Positions 45,890-57,348 of a stretch of DNA of 64,000 bases are shown here, one piece after another. Position numbers and translations under genes: made by a program. Location: assembly GCA_001466705.2 (NCBI GenBank), contig LATX02000200.1:124001-188000 (forward strand), written 5' to 3'. The number at the start of each line of letters is the position of its first letter. Positions within the stretch are counted from its first letter, which is position 1. This DNA comes from Moniliophthora roreri. Its lineage: Eukaryota > Basidiomycota > Agaricomycetes > Agaricales > Marasmiaceae. Under the pieces are notes generated by a model. That model was not told where the DNA came from, searched no databases, and saw nothing but the letters and a program-made list of their open reading frames with translations.

Positions 45890-46556
45890 ATGACCTACAA
45901 CAGAATCACCCGCCAACCTCCAGTGTCAGCTTTTACCCCAGCACCTCCTCCACCAACCAAACTCGGTGTCTATCGCACCTTATTTTCCCGTGCAGGTGTC
46001 CATGTATCACCTCTATGCCTTGATGCTATGAGCATCGGTGATAAATGGAACAATTTTATATGTTCGATGGATCTCACCACCAACACGAAACATCAGAAGA
46101 ATTCATTGGGGAATGAGCGGAAAAGGTGGGGTGCGAGATCAGATATTCATTGCTACCAAGGTGCGTTTGGTTTTTACGATTGTCGGCACACTGTACTCAC
46201 TCCTTATTTTGACTCGGAACAGTACAGGGCTTTCTACAAACACGCCAACCCGTCTGCTATGCAAAAGGTCCGGTTCGTGGGGAACAGCATCAAGAATAGT
46301 ATGAAATATTCCGTCGAAGACACTTCAAAGAAACTCCGTGCGACATATATCTACCTGTTTTACGTGCATTAGTGGAATTGGGATATTTCTATCGAAGAAG
46401 TTATGGATGGGTTGCATAATCTAGTCGTTCAAGGGAAAGTTCTTTACCTGGTGTGTATCCGATTCTGGTATCCGGTATCTGCGTAGCTGACGCTTGACCA
46501 TGATAGGGCATCTCAGATACATCGGTCTGGGTCGTTGCGAAAGCAAAGCAGCACGC
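45890..46556 (+). pseudogene. AAD (aldo-keto reductase) pseudogene, N-terminal half
   Basis: The frame reads PAPPPPTKLGVYRTLFSRAG and VHVSPLCLDAMSIGDKW, the conserved start of fungal aryl-alcohol dehydrogenases. An internal deletion follows, then in another frame GVRDQIFIATK, an intron (46161-46222, GTGCGT...AACAG), FYKHANPSAMQKV, FVGNSIKNSMKYSVED, LRATYIYLFYVH, a stop (TAG for the usual Trp-like codon), EEVMDGLHNLVVQGKVLYL, a second intron and GISDTSVWVVAKAKQHA. It is cut at the N at 46557. The active-site Tyr region is within the deleted part. Confidence 0.75.
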
Positions 46557-46557
46557 N

Positions 46558-48037
46558 TGTCATGTGTCCACAATTTCGCAAGGGCGGTGAACGGTATGAC
46601 AAATCGAAGGTTCACGAGGCTCTGCAGTTCTGCTTGGTGTGACTTGATAGAGGAAATGAGTAAGCTTGTCTTGCCTCGAGTTGCTAATTCCTGCCAGTAC
46701 TGATGGAAATACAGCAACCTGACCCCCTCCGAGTGGAGAAGGGTAGGATCCCTCAAATTTGGCTCTGGTGCATCAAGTATGTACCAGCCTAGGGAGTTCC
46801 GAACCGCCCATGGATCGCGAAACCAGTGCTCAACATCCGACTTCTGGATATCCACCCACATTGTGAGCCACCAATCCCCAAGGACAGCTGACATCGCCAC
46901 AGAAGGAGAGATTGTTCCCAAGACATTCTGAAGATGGGGGAGCATCGACGGACTGTCCCGGAACGTGATGAATGCCCATTGGAATGCGCGTAACTCATAT
47001 ACGTTGAGAGTGAAAGAGTCCGACAGCCGAACACCCGACTTTCTGATCACTCGAAGGTCAAACGAGGACCAGTCTGAGGCAGGGTCCCATATGTGAGTCC
47101 TCAATGTTGCAGGCAGTCTGCGGATATAGGATCTGATGCAGGGAATCTTGTCGAGTGCATGGAGCGCCTTGAACAAGAGCTGGTAAACTGCCCATGCTTG
47201 TGGTGATTTGTATGGACATATGAAATGGTAGGATGGGGTGAACCCCGAATAGCTCAGGCGGTTGAATAGGGTGGACCTCCGGAGACGGAGGAAGAGTGCC
47301 AATACTGGGAGAAATGTCGTGACAAAGTACAGCCCCGCACTGAGCGCGACTGAAACAAGGCAGAATGCGAATGGGATAGGATGCTTGGCCCACAGCAGAT
47401 CCAAGATCCCGATGAAAAAGAACAGCAACGCGACCTCGAGTAGAATGGGCAACACCGACAAGAACGGTGACACACCCCATTTTTCAAAGCTATCTCGACG
47501 GATCTGGCGTAACGCCAATGCCTCTGCTGGCGTTGCAGTTGGTGGGTCTCGCTGTTGCTCCCGAAGCCATTGCTTACACAGAAGCCCAAAAAGTGCAGAT
47601 GTGAGACTGAAAACGAGACTGAGAAACCACCAGCAATTGATCCGGATGGAGGATGCATCTGGTTCGAATTCTGAGCGTTCGAGGGGCATGGTCTGTGGCG
47701 CGTTAAGTTGCATCGAGATATGGGTGAGGAGTGCGACTGTAGTATCTGCGGGGTCTTCTGAGAGCCATTGGTATGCTTCAATGAGGAATGCGGTGACGAC
47801 AGCAGAGAAGAGACCGGCCTGTTCAAGTGTTAGAAAGTGTTCATAGTAGTAGTAAGGCAGACATACGAAGACCAGTAGGGTATCGATGTCTTCCTTCCAG
47901 TTCTTCACCATTCCCTCGTCATATTTCTCGACTTCTGCCATCAGCTTCTCCCATGATTGTTGTACCGTAGGTTTTCTCTTTTCTTCGGTCTTTTCTGTCG
48001 CATGGGTTGGCTGTGGTGCTGTTCCAGGGTGCGACAT
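46558..48037 (-). CDS. DUF6535 family membrane protein, truncated at an assembly N
   Basis: Start MSHPGTAPQPTHATEKTEEK, then YDEGMVKNWKEDIDTLLVF. A 48-bp intron (47819-47866, GTATGT...GAACAG) that happens to be open in frame joins to AGLFSAVVTAFLIEAYQWLS. Then come SEFEPDASSIRINCWWFLSL, KQWLREQQRDPP, and hydrophobic helices (PFLSVLPILLEVALLFFFIG, LVSVALSAGLYFVTTFLPVL). This is the DUF6535 domain with its usual membrane segments, about residues 40-230, followed by ~230 residues of variable C-terminal region to the N at 46557. The open frame continues past the N for 45 codons, but there it is antisense to AAD, so the true C-terminus is missing. Function unknown. Confidence 0.75.
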
Positions 48038-48389
48038 AGGCTATGGAGGGAACCAATAAGCAAACTTGGGGTAATTCATTGTACTGAATTAACCGCACCT
48101 CGTCTTCTCGTACAGACTGAGCTGAAGGTGGTAGTGGTATCTGTGTGGCCGGCGCCGGCGATACGCTATCCTGAGTAAAAAGTCAAAGGAAAGTAAGCGA
48201 GGATTTGTTTAACCAACGTACCTGTTCGAGGGTCGACATTGCTGGTACTAAACAACCAGCGAAACCTCAAGGCGCTTGCACTCGACAGCCTGTCCATCAT
48301 TATGTGACATGTATGCTGCCAGTCAAGGTGATGGTGAGAAGGAAGAAGACGCGCATCATTTGTATATATACACTCAATGTGATAACGAN

Positions 48390-48924
48390 GGTTATGGATG
48401 AGCTGCATAATCTAGTCGTCCAAGGGAAAGTTCTTTACCTGGTGTGTATCCGATTCTGGTATCCGGTATCTGCGTAGCTGACGCTTGACCATGATAGGGC
48501 ATCTCAGATACACCGGCCTGGGTCGTTGCGAAAGCAAAGCAGCACGCCGAGGATCACGGAAAGACCTCGTTCGTTGTGTACCAAAGCGAACGAGGTCTTT
48601 GATCAGTACATCATCATACCTGTGGATAGGGACCTCGGTTAGTTCTGCCCCACTTTCGACTTGAACGTTCCTGCGACTTCTATCCTTTCAGTTACGGCGC
48701 TAGCTCCCTGGGACATCCTAGCAGGAGGAAGACTCCGGACTGATGCTGAGGAAAAAGTGACTCGGATGGGCATGGCAGGAAATGTCTAGTCCAGGATGGC
48801 AGCGGATTGATGTGGAAGTAAAGGTTTCGAGGACGGGTGCGAGGAGTATCACTTCTGGTAAGTGTCTTTTCCGAGTCTATGTTGGGTTCGTTGTCTGATT
48901 GTTTCCAATATAGTGGCCATCGCG
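48390..48924 (+). pseudogene. AAD fragment overlapping and extending the copy at 45.9 kb
   Basis: It starts VMDELHNLVVQGKVLYL and GISDTPAWVVAKAKQHA, near-identical to 46400-46556, and continues EDHGKTSFVVYQSERGL, then PWDILAGGRLRTDAEEKVTR. Next it reads through a stop to an intron-like GTAAGTG...ATATAG and VAIA at 48917-48924. There it changes abruptly into DUF6535 sequence on the other strand. It therefore supplies the part of AAD lost at the N at 46557. Confidence 0.7.
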
Positions 48925-49407
48925 CACCATTCCCTCGTCATATTTCTCGACTTCTGCCATCAGCTTCTCCCATGATTGTTGTACCGTAGGTTTTCTCTTT
49001 TCTTCGGTCTTTTCTGTCGCATGGGTTGGCTGTGGTGCTGTTCCAGGGTGCGACATAGGCTATGGAGGGAACCAATAAGCAAACTTGGGGTAATTCATTG
49101 TACTGAATTAACCGCACCTCGCCTTCTCGTACAGACTGAGCTGAAGGTGGTAGTGGTATCTGTGTGGCTGGCGCCGGCGATACGCTATTCTGAGTAAAAA
49201 GTCAAAGGAAAGTAAGCGAGGATTTGTTTAACCAACGTACCTGTTCGAGGGTCGACATCGCTGGTACTAAACAACCAGCGAAACCTCAAGGCGCTTGCAC
49301 TCGACAGCCTGTCCATCATTATGTGACATGTATGCTGCCAGTCAAGGTGATGGTGAGAAGGAAGAAGACGCGCATCATTTGTATATATACACTCAATGTG
49401 ATAACGA
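48925..49407 (-). repeat. Second copy of the DUF6535 5' end and promoter
   Basis: These 483 bases repeat 47906-48388 with few differences (constant offset 1019). They contain the first ~50 codons of the DUF6535 gene on the minus strand plus its upstream region, and continue past the point where the first copy meets the N at 48389. Confidence 0.85.
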
Positions 49408-50452
49408 CGGCAAAAGGATTCATTCAACAATATCTAGATGAGGTTCGCGTATTGTACGACTTATCTACCACTGTGAACTGAGCAAGAATGAGATAAGGTG
49501 TAGATAGCGTCGGTTTTCTGGGTCCAGGTCTGGGTTTGGCTCAGACTTGAGGGGATGTGTTGGACTTGTTTGCTTCGAGCATGCTCGAGAGGCAAGGGGT
49601 AGCTTTGCTGTCTTCTATGTGCTTTGAGGAAAGGAGAGCTGGAAATATCGAATGTGAAAATCTGCAGATTTCTGCTAAAAGCTTTGGGGGGCGGGAGGAT
49701 ATTGAACCTTTGATGATACGAGAAGGAAGGCGGCGAGCTGAGCAGGGTATGCGCGTGAAGAGGATCTTGGACCTGGATTCGGAGGGACATAGATATCTGC
49801 AAGTCGTATGGAATGTCCCAATGATGTTCCAATTGTGAGTGCCCGCAACGTTCAGTTTGAGGCTCATGACGGTGAGATATAAGATGTCTGGTCGTAACGC
49901 GTCACGTTCTCCGGAAAGTTACATGTCATAGTCGGTGATATAGATAGAAGGTTCGGTCGTAAAAACGTTAGTCTTCAGTACAGCGACTTCAGAGGAGCAA
50001 TGACGAAGGGGAAAGGTACCCGAGTCTCCGAAAGGTTTTCGGTGTTGAGTACGTAGTGTAGACCATTGTCGCCACTCACGACTATCGAACTTTAGATCTC
50101 TTTCAGTTAGTTTCAGGGTCGGTTACAACTTGCCTGTTTGCGACAAACACCTGGTTTTATGAGATGTCAACACTAGATTGGACCGTTGAAAGTGTAGCGA
50201 GGAAAGAAGCACCGCCACGTGTGCAGACCCCACACTTCAATGTCTCACAAACAAACTTAGCGCTCAACGTTCAAAAATCTGACATTTCACTTTCCGTCGA
50301 ATGAGCAAGCGCTCAATGCGGGACACACGCTCCCAGGTCTCCATCTGAAAATGATTGCGTGCGCCTGTGATCCACGTGCGTTGATAAACACGTAAGGTCC
50401 AAATTGCTTGAGACGCTTTCAACTTCACAGCGAGTGGTGGGTGGTCTTTTCT
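49408..50452. other. Unassigned; a plus ORF at 49557-49838
   Basis: ORF 49557-49838 (MLDLFASSMLERQGVALLSS, then IREGRRRAEQGMRVKRILDL) has mixed charged composition and could be a small gene, but no family was recognised. The rest has no recognised feature. Confidence 0.3.
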
Positions 50453-50860
50453 AGGGCTCGTTACCGTACCCGTATATGGGTACGGTCGTAAAAGGTACGG
50501 GTCATAAGATGTACAGACAAGCTCATTCTGACTGCCTCAACAGTACGGGTACAGGTCGTAACCGTACTGTCAGCGTATATATGGTATAATCCAAGAGAGT
50601 TCAAAGTTGATGGGGGAAATTGAACAGTTATGGTCATTTGCAGCTCTGCAAAGTCCACGCTGAGCGCTCGCGAGCGCTTAAAAGTGTCAGTAATCGATAT
50701 TGCAAAGGAGAATGAACTTTATTGACTTTTGAACGACAGGACAGCAGTGAACTGTATATGGCAATGGTGAGTAGGAGTGCTTCCTATTTAACATGGCTGT
50801 CATTAATGACTACCAAAGGCTATTAGAACTGGTATGCATGTGAAACGACCAGCGGCTCTG
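50453..50860 (+). repeat. TACGG-rich interspersed repeat, copy 2
   Basis: Same order of blocks as 5261-5680: AGGGCTCGTTACCGTACCCG, a near-palindrome now with one mismatch (CCCGTATATGGGTACGG), CGTATATATGGT, GCAGCTCTGC, ATGAACTTTATT, CATGGCTGTC. It is direct relative to copy 1 and moderately diverged. It carries an extra palindrome, GAGCGCTCGCGAGCGCTT, at about 50663-50680. Confidence 0.7.
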
Positions 50861-50989
50861 GAAGCTACTTCCGGGGTCTTCCACTCGGACTGAACGGAAC
50901 TGGCCATGACTACACATTGATGAAGGTGGTGGAGGAGTCCATGTAGGTCCGTTTTTTTGTTTGCCACGGCGAGACCATCTGACTGTTAA

Positions 50990-51980
50990 TTTGTTGTCAC
51001 TCAGAGTCTGGGTCGGAGCGACGTAATTTTGTCGCATCCTCCCCTGTAGTCCTGCAATATAGCAACAAAAATTTGCTAGTATCGAGCACCATTATTTTGT
51101 TGCATCTCCCGTACCTGTATGTACATTATCGCAGCGATCTGTCCATTATTTTGCCCCTCCATTGCAGGGGGGATAATTCACTGTGTCCCACTGATTGACT
51201 AGACAGCTCCCGTGATCTTGCTAGGTTTCTTGAGGGACAAAATTTTGTCTATCGCGCTTGTGAATGGCTAGAAACACGTACTATGCTAAAATAATGCTCC
51301 TCAACTAGAGCGCTGTAATTACATTGGCCCCGAGATGGAACCGTAGGCTCTATATCCCGAGAAAAAACTTTGTTATACCTCTGGAGCGTCGAAACTTTGC
51401 TTCCGAGGGCTGAAAATCTTCAGCGGTAGGTATCCTGAGAAAAGTTTGCTGCTTACCTCGAGCGCAGTAATTTTACTGCCTCCAGGCGGAAGTACTTGAT
51501 CTGGGACCCGAAAGAAATTTTGTTATACCTCTGGAGCGTCGAAATTTTGCTTCCGGAGGTTGAATTTCTTCAGCGGTGGGTATCCTGAGGAAAATCTGCT
51601 GCTTACCTCGACCGCAATAATTTTGCTACCTCTAGGCGGAAGTAGAAATTCTGTTATACCTCTGGAGCGTCGAAATTTTGCTTCCGGAGGCTGAGTTTCT
51701 TCAGTGGTAGGTATCCTGGGGAAAATTTGCTGCTTACCTCGAGTGCCATAATTCTGCTGCCCCCCAGGTGAAAATATTCTATCTAGGGCCCGAAAAAATC
51801 ACCCTTGCTGTGTATCGTAATTTAGTCTATGTCGCCTGCAAATAGGTGAAACACATGTGCAGTGCCGAACTCTTGCTGCTCACGTTGAGCGTCGAAATTT
51901 TGTTGCCTCCTTAACGTAATTGCTGTATCCGGGACCCGAGGAAATTTTGCTCTGCTTTCTGAGTGTCTTTATTTTGACCA
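50990..51980 (+). repeat. Nested tandem repeats with AATTTTG(C/T) motif
   Basis: A larger unit (TTATACCTCTGGAGCGTCGA, TTTTGCTTCCGGAGG, TTCAGCGGTAGGTATCCTG, TTGCTGCTTACCTCGAG, AATTTTRCTGCCTCCAGG) occurs three times, starting near 51371, 51519 and 51653. Within and around it the shorter motif (T/A)AATTTTG(C/T), or ATTTTGTTGC and ATTTTGCCCC, recurs every 40-80 bases from about 51020 to 51970, usually after CCTC..GAGCG and before a CC-rich word. It has no coding character and lies just beyond the C-terminal end of the KDZ transposase gene. Confidence 0.7.
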
Positions 51981-52220
51981 TGATACCTCTGGGTAGTCGA
52001 GATCGAGGATACGTCTCGCGGTCAGAGTGGTACTGTGGAATCAATCATTGACGCCCGCTTGATGATTAAGACTCCGTCGCGTTGTCTGATCGAATGCGGA
52101 TTCTGCCGGTTTGTCATTTTTTTTGCCTTGCTGTCGTTACGAGTCAGGTTTGTAGTAAAGCATATTTGAAGCTGCCCCGGAGTTTGCTACACTATAATAC
52201 ATGAATAGAAGATATAACCA
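51981..52220. other. 3' flank of the KDZ element
   Basis: No feature recognised. Confidence 0.3.
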
Positions 52221-55200
52221 TCACACCAATATTTCCCCCTCAACCTCCATATCCCAATCAATCTCAACAATCAAGGTCTTCAGCTGCGCTAACGTTGAAT
52301 CCAGATCTGCCCCTGGCTGACGGAGAGTTTTAACGATGGTGTCTACTCGCTGTTGCAGGGGATACCAGGTTGATGTCCATAATGCCGCACGATCCGACTC
52401 TATTTGTGACTGTTCGTTCGCATAAGCCTTGAGTCCTTCTTCGAGCCGCGTCGAAGCGGCCAACCGACGACCTATCTGTTGCTTCCACCAGCTCGATTTC
52501 CAGGTGCAGAATGCTACCGCCCGACGCATCTCCTCACAAGCTCAAGCTCTTCTTGTGAGCGTTGAGCTCATGCTCGGGCCTTGCACCATTCTACACGGAG
52601 ACCTTCCAGATCACGATCAGATACCAAATGTTGGATCCTGCATGGAAGTGACTTACTCGCTTCCATTTGCTGGGCCTGATCCCCAGTAACGCCCTCCTCC
52701 CTGCCTACAAACCATATCCAGGAAGGTGCTGTATTCTTAGCGAGAACACTAGCATCCTCCACTGTCGGTACATTGCCTACCTCCGCTATAAGAAGCTCCC
52801 TAATCTCCGATTCACTAACACCAGCACTACGCTGGTCGTCTCGATATTTCGCCTTCTCCTCCTCATGAAGTAGCCTCTCGTTGATCCCCCGAATGTCTTC
52901 TGGCTTCAGCACCTGTAACACTCTCCCAGTCACCAGGCCCCCGTAAGGTGAACAGTGCGGCTCGAGCGGCAGAATATCGTTCCCTGTTAGCCATGATCTT
53001 CGCCTCCAGCTGATCCTGAAGCCCTCAGGCTTTTGTGTAAGCGCCTTGCGAAGGTGTACACCGAGAGCTGTTCCGATACGCTATGGTCCGAGCACAAAGC
53101 AAGTCGGTGATATTTGCGATAGCTTCGTGTGCTTGTGCGTATCGGAGCTGGCCCTCAAGTTCAACAATGTCTTCGGAGCAGATAACAGGTCTAATCTTGT
53201 CGCTCAGTCGGCTAGGCAGGAGGAGTTGTATCTTCTCTGGGTGTTCGGCTTCGTTGTCGGTAATGCTAGGCATATGGGATGCGAGTGCGGGTAGATGGAC
53301 TAGTTGAGATTCATGGAAACGGTGGATTCAATTCAGAAGAGAAGTTCTATGGGTTTGAAGGCTTGTTTCCTGTACGATTGTGAGCTTTGTGCATGAGGCC
53401 AACTCAGATATCTGGCATCTGGAATGTAGCCATACATGTCAGTGATAAAGAATTGAAAACTCCATATGATACGCACTGAACATCCTCTATCTCCAGGCCT
53501 TCAATGATCATGGAGCTTGTGGTGGTCTGCTTCATATTCTCCCCATTCACTTCACGTTTGTGATCCTCCTCTGCAAGGCGTTTCTTGACCTTTGCTATTG
53601 TAATAACTACAGCGATCCATCAGTAGAGGCTGCGGAAAGGTAGCTGTTCAGAACTTACCCTGCTCAGGACGGTCATATGGGCAAAGCTTCTTATGGTCCT
53701 GCTCCCATTTTGATACCTGATACTCCCATTCATCGACCTTGCTGCCGTAGCGTGCTCTGAGGCCTTCATCAAGTATGGAGAATGCACAAGTGTTGATGAT
53801 AGCCTCTGGGATAGCCTTGATGAGTTTCTTCAATAAGGAGGAGGCTGGAGCAGTCTTAATGATATACTCGACTGACGAGCTGGGTACACGCACCTAGGCT
53901 TATGGTCTTCTTCCAATTCAGATAATTGCAGAAATTGTCGAGGGTGTCAAAGCGGCCGCCAGCTGTCATCATTGACAGAGAGCATGAGATTGGATTCAAC
54001 AAGGACCATTGTCTTTCAATACCCTCGCCATCCACCTTCCCGATGCCTTTGGTGAAATTGAAGGAAAAAGGCGCATAGCATGAGGGTACATGCACGGGAA
54101 GATGGAACTTCGGCACCTTAAATTGGATGTTGGTGAAGTCTGGAATGTGGAGATCGCTTGGCAACGCTCTCATCCTCGCGTAAAAATGCTTGAACCATTG
54201 ACAAGCAATGTCATATGAAATGAGTAACATCAAAAGAACGCAATTCATTACACTCATCAGAAGAATGAGGTCCATGTTTCCATACCTGGTAGAGCGAAGT
54301 CAGCGGCGTTAGCATGAAGCGAAACGTCAATCAGTGCATTATCGACATACCTCTCTCCCTTCTGTAAATCCCCTACACCATTCGGTCGAAAAAGCTCATG
54401 CCTAGAGCAAGTAATAGAGCCAATTCCTGTCACTCAGAGACCTTTGGACTTTTTATTATTTGCGTTCCAGATTGCGTTAAACCTGACGCAGTGGCTAATC
54501 TGAAAATGTGTCAGACACGTATTTGAGTCTGAAGCTATGAAGTTTTCATACCTCGTCTTGATGGGCCTGCTGATCTAAAAGAGCCTTATAACAATCATGA
54601 TCGACACAGCAGCCAGTTCCTGGAGCCAGAGCAGGATCCCGAGGGTCATTTGGATGAGCACGGGCCTTCTGCTTAAAGTTGGCGTCAACAGACACCGTTA
54701 ATCCATACAACCAGCTATAAATGGATTAGAAGTGGCCAAAACTAACTGTTATCGAAGGTTACCTTCGTTCGGGCGTCGCCTTTTCCCATCCTTCTGGTAA
54801 ATTGATCTCTGGTTGAGAGCAAGCTTGACAGAGAACTGTCATTCCTCCAGGTAGAGTTCCAGCTATCCCTGTTGGATCGTGAGCACGACCAAAATGCTTC
54901 ATGCTTTTGATATGCCTCCATTCACGAATCATGTTCATGAACTGGCCATGTCGATCCTAATTCAAAATGTCAGCCCCAGTTGCATGTATTTGGAAATGAC
55001 CAGCTTACAGGAGGTTTAGTCAGCCCACTTCCATCCGTGATTTGCTCCAGGCATTCATAGAAGTCAGTAGGTGTAACCTGACCTTGCAAATTGCAGATGT
55101 GGAACAGTCGAAGAACATTGAAGGTGGCTGCACTTTGCAGTTCTTTGTATGATGATGGCCACCAACCAAGCTCAAGAAGCTGTAAATATTGCTCTGAGAG

Positions 55201-56084
55201 GCATGTTAGTAAGCATTTAGTGGGAGATAACAAGAATCTTGCACCAGGGGCACCGTTGCAGCCACAAAACCATAAGTTGACCTCGTGTATACCTGTAGCA
55301 TCCAGAACTACAAATTCCCAGTGTGGTAGCTTTGGATGTGAGCAACCTTCACCCTCACAATGATGACTGAGCTGCAGCAGTAGGCCCAAAGTCTTGAGGG
55401 CAATAGTATGAAAGTAATCGGACCTCCATTCCTAAAATGACAGGTATGGAATGAGCAGATATTTTGACAGGCAAAAAATGCATACCTGGACTCTATGGAG
55501 CAGGTTAGCGACATGTTCCTCAAGGATACAGGCCTTGCAGGTGAGACAGTAGCCAAAGCAGTCAATACACCGGTATTGGGCATAAGGTGAACTGCATTTA
55601 CATGATCCAGAATATAGACGACCCCTGCCCTCGGTACCCAGCACCCAGTCAAGATAGGACTCTCGATACTTCTCCCTCCAGGTAAGAAGAGGTGCATCCT
55701 AAATAAGTGTTTGTGAGTATGTCACAGAAGCAAGTGCTATGTGTTACTCACTGAGTCCTCATACCTTTTAGCCTTCCTTTTGACCTGCACCTTGCCTGGA
55801 TCCTCCACAGAAGTTATTGAGGCAGGAAAACATCCAAATCCTTCAGGAGGGAAGTTACTCGTTGGCCAGTCAAGAATATTATCAAAATCTGGAAGTGGTG
55901 GGGGATCAGGTGAAGCAACTGGCAGTGCATCGACTTCAAGAGAGGATTTATGAATATGATAGCTTGAAGACTCCAAGTGAGTATATTGAGACTTCTTCAC
56001 GGGCTGGTCTTTGTCGAATGTCTCAAAACGACTGGAGGTAATTGTGATTTTTCCAGCCTGCCATAGCGAACTTGACGCGTTGCA
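52221..56084 (-). pseudogene. KDZ (Kyakuja-Dileera-Zisupton) transposase with CxC2 domain, decayed
   Basis: Reading leftward: an open 5' region to RKAKRYEDS; an intron; SYLDWVLGTEGRGRLYSG and CKCSSPYAQYRCIDCFGYCL (CxC2-like cysteine cluster); another intron; SHPKLPHWEFVVLDATGIHE, WFCGCNGAPGARFLLSP; then YGLTVSVDANFKQKARAHPN, GVGDLQKGER, SYDIACQWFKHFYARM and FKVPKFHLPVHVPSC with KVDGEGIERQWSLLNPIS, the catalytic KDZ core. The C-terminal helices (DIRGINERLL, MRRAVAFCTWKSSWWKQQIG) end at 52221. I see in-frame TGA codons near 53039 (GAYTKA*GLQDQL) and 52573 (KARA*AQRSQEE) and frame changes near 52925 and 52530, so it is probably inactive. No ATG follows the upstream in-frame TAA near 56088; the true 5' end is uncertain. 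KDZ elements are DDE cut-and-paste transposons common in basidiomycetes. Confidence 0.85.
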
Positions 56085-56304
56085 AGAAAAAGGTTACAAC
56101 AGTGTCACATGCAGTGACATCACACGTGTCAAATCCTCTCTACCACCATGGCTTCAACACCGCTACAAAATTTTGTCCCTCCATCTTCAAGGTCGACATG
56201 AGGCTTTCCCCAAAAATCCCCTTTTGTCTCAAAATCAACACAAGGTGTATCAACCTGCAGCATAAAAGCCCTTTATCAACCCATTTTCTCCCCTTTAAGA
56301 CCCA

Positions 56305-57155
56305 ATGTCTGCCTCCAACAAGATCCTCACAGAAGCTCTCCTCTTTGCTCTTGATGTCACCAATGCCCAGCTTGGTATAGTCAAGGTCTTTCAGCCACTA
56401 CATCTAGCTAATATCTTTGCAGATGCCGGCGTCATCTTCAACTCTCAAACACGAGAAGCACTCATCGCCATCTTGCCAAAAATCTCCAAAGTCATTCTTG
56501 GTAAGTATTGTCACAGCATATCATTCGGCCTAGGTAACTGACATCTACCTCAGACTGCCACACACCTATTTTGAAGCTCACACAAGTCAAACCCACCCTC
56601 GATCCCAATTCTAATCTCACTATAGATTCCGGCAATGCTTTGGAGGGTGTAAATGCACAGTGCATGCAGCTTATGGAGGATTTGCACAGAACACTTGATT
56701 TGAACAAGCTATTCCCTTCAGGTATGTAAAACATGTCTTGTCTCTTACTCATATACTGACTAGCAAATGGTGCAGGCTTTGTTGTGTCTCAGTTCCAGGC
56801 ATCCAACTCGATACAACAAGTGGCACTAACCCCAGCTGTCTTAGGCTGCCCAGGGACCTTCGAACCGCCAGTAAATGACCATGGTAGGTTGAACATTTTT
56901 CCTTTCCGACAAAGATCATAACCTTGCATTGCTAGAACCTAATCCACCTTCAGTGGCGGGGCCAAGTCACTGTCATTGTGCATTATCTCCCCCCTCGTAC
57001 TATGAGCCATACTGTGAGTAGTTTAATATGGGCTCTGACCATGTCTGATGCATATGAATTTAGGTATGAACTTTCTGAGGCACAAGAAGCCTGCTCCGGT
57101 ATACTGTAAGGACCGAAGATCCAAATGGGTGCCTCGTTGTGGAGACAGCTCTTAG
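56305..57155 (+). CDS. Unknown cysteine-containing protein, 5 exons, intact
   Basis: Exons 56305-56500, 56554-56721, 56776-56883, 56936-57013 and 57064-57155 join to 213 residues with no stop; every intron is 48-54 bp with GT-AG ends. The N-terminal half is helical (MSASNKILTEALLFALDVTN, VFQPLHLANIFADAGVIFNS). The C-terminal half holds GPSHCHCALSPPSYYEPYC and KKPAPVYCKDRRSK with VPRCGDSS, about six cysteines plus histidines that could bind metal. It is divergent from the KDZ transposase, whose 5' end lies about 220 bp away. I recognise no family. An accessory gene carried by the transposon, or a host gene beside it, are both possible. Confidence 0.65.
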
Positions 57156-57348
57156 TCATATTTTATTGTATGTTCTGTCACATTGACTACTTCAAATGAA
57201 TAGCTGCACTGTCAATTAGTTGAGTAATACGCTGTCAAAATCTGATGTTCCAGTTGTGTTCTAAAATTAAGGGGAATCTGATAGAGGTGAATGCATCGGA
57301 TTCTTTGCTCTCATCATACAGCCTGCCCCAATCGCTTGCGGTACATTG

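Noticed and set aside
45620..46372. A complete 250-residue protein gene
   Set aside because: Only parts match AAD, in more than one frame and with an intron read through; it is an AAD pseudogene with a chance open frame.
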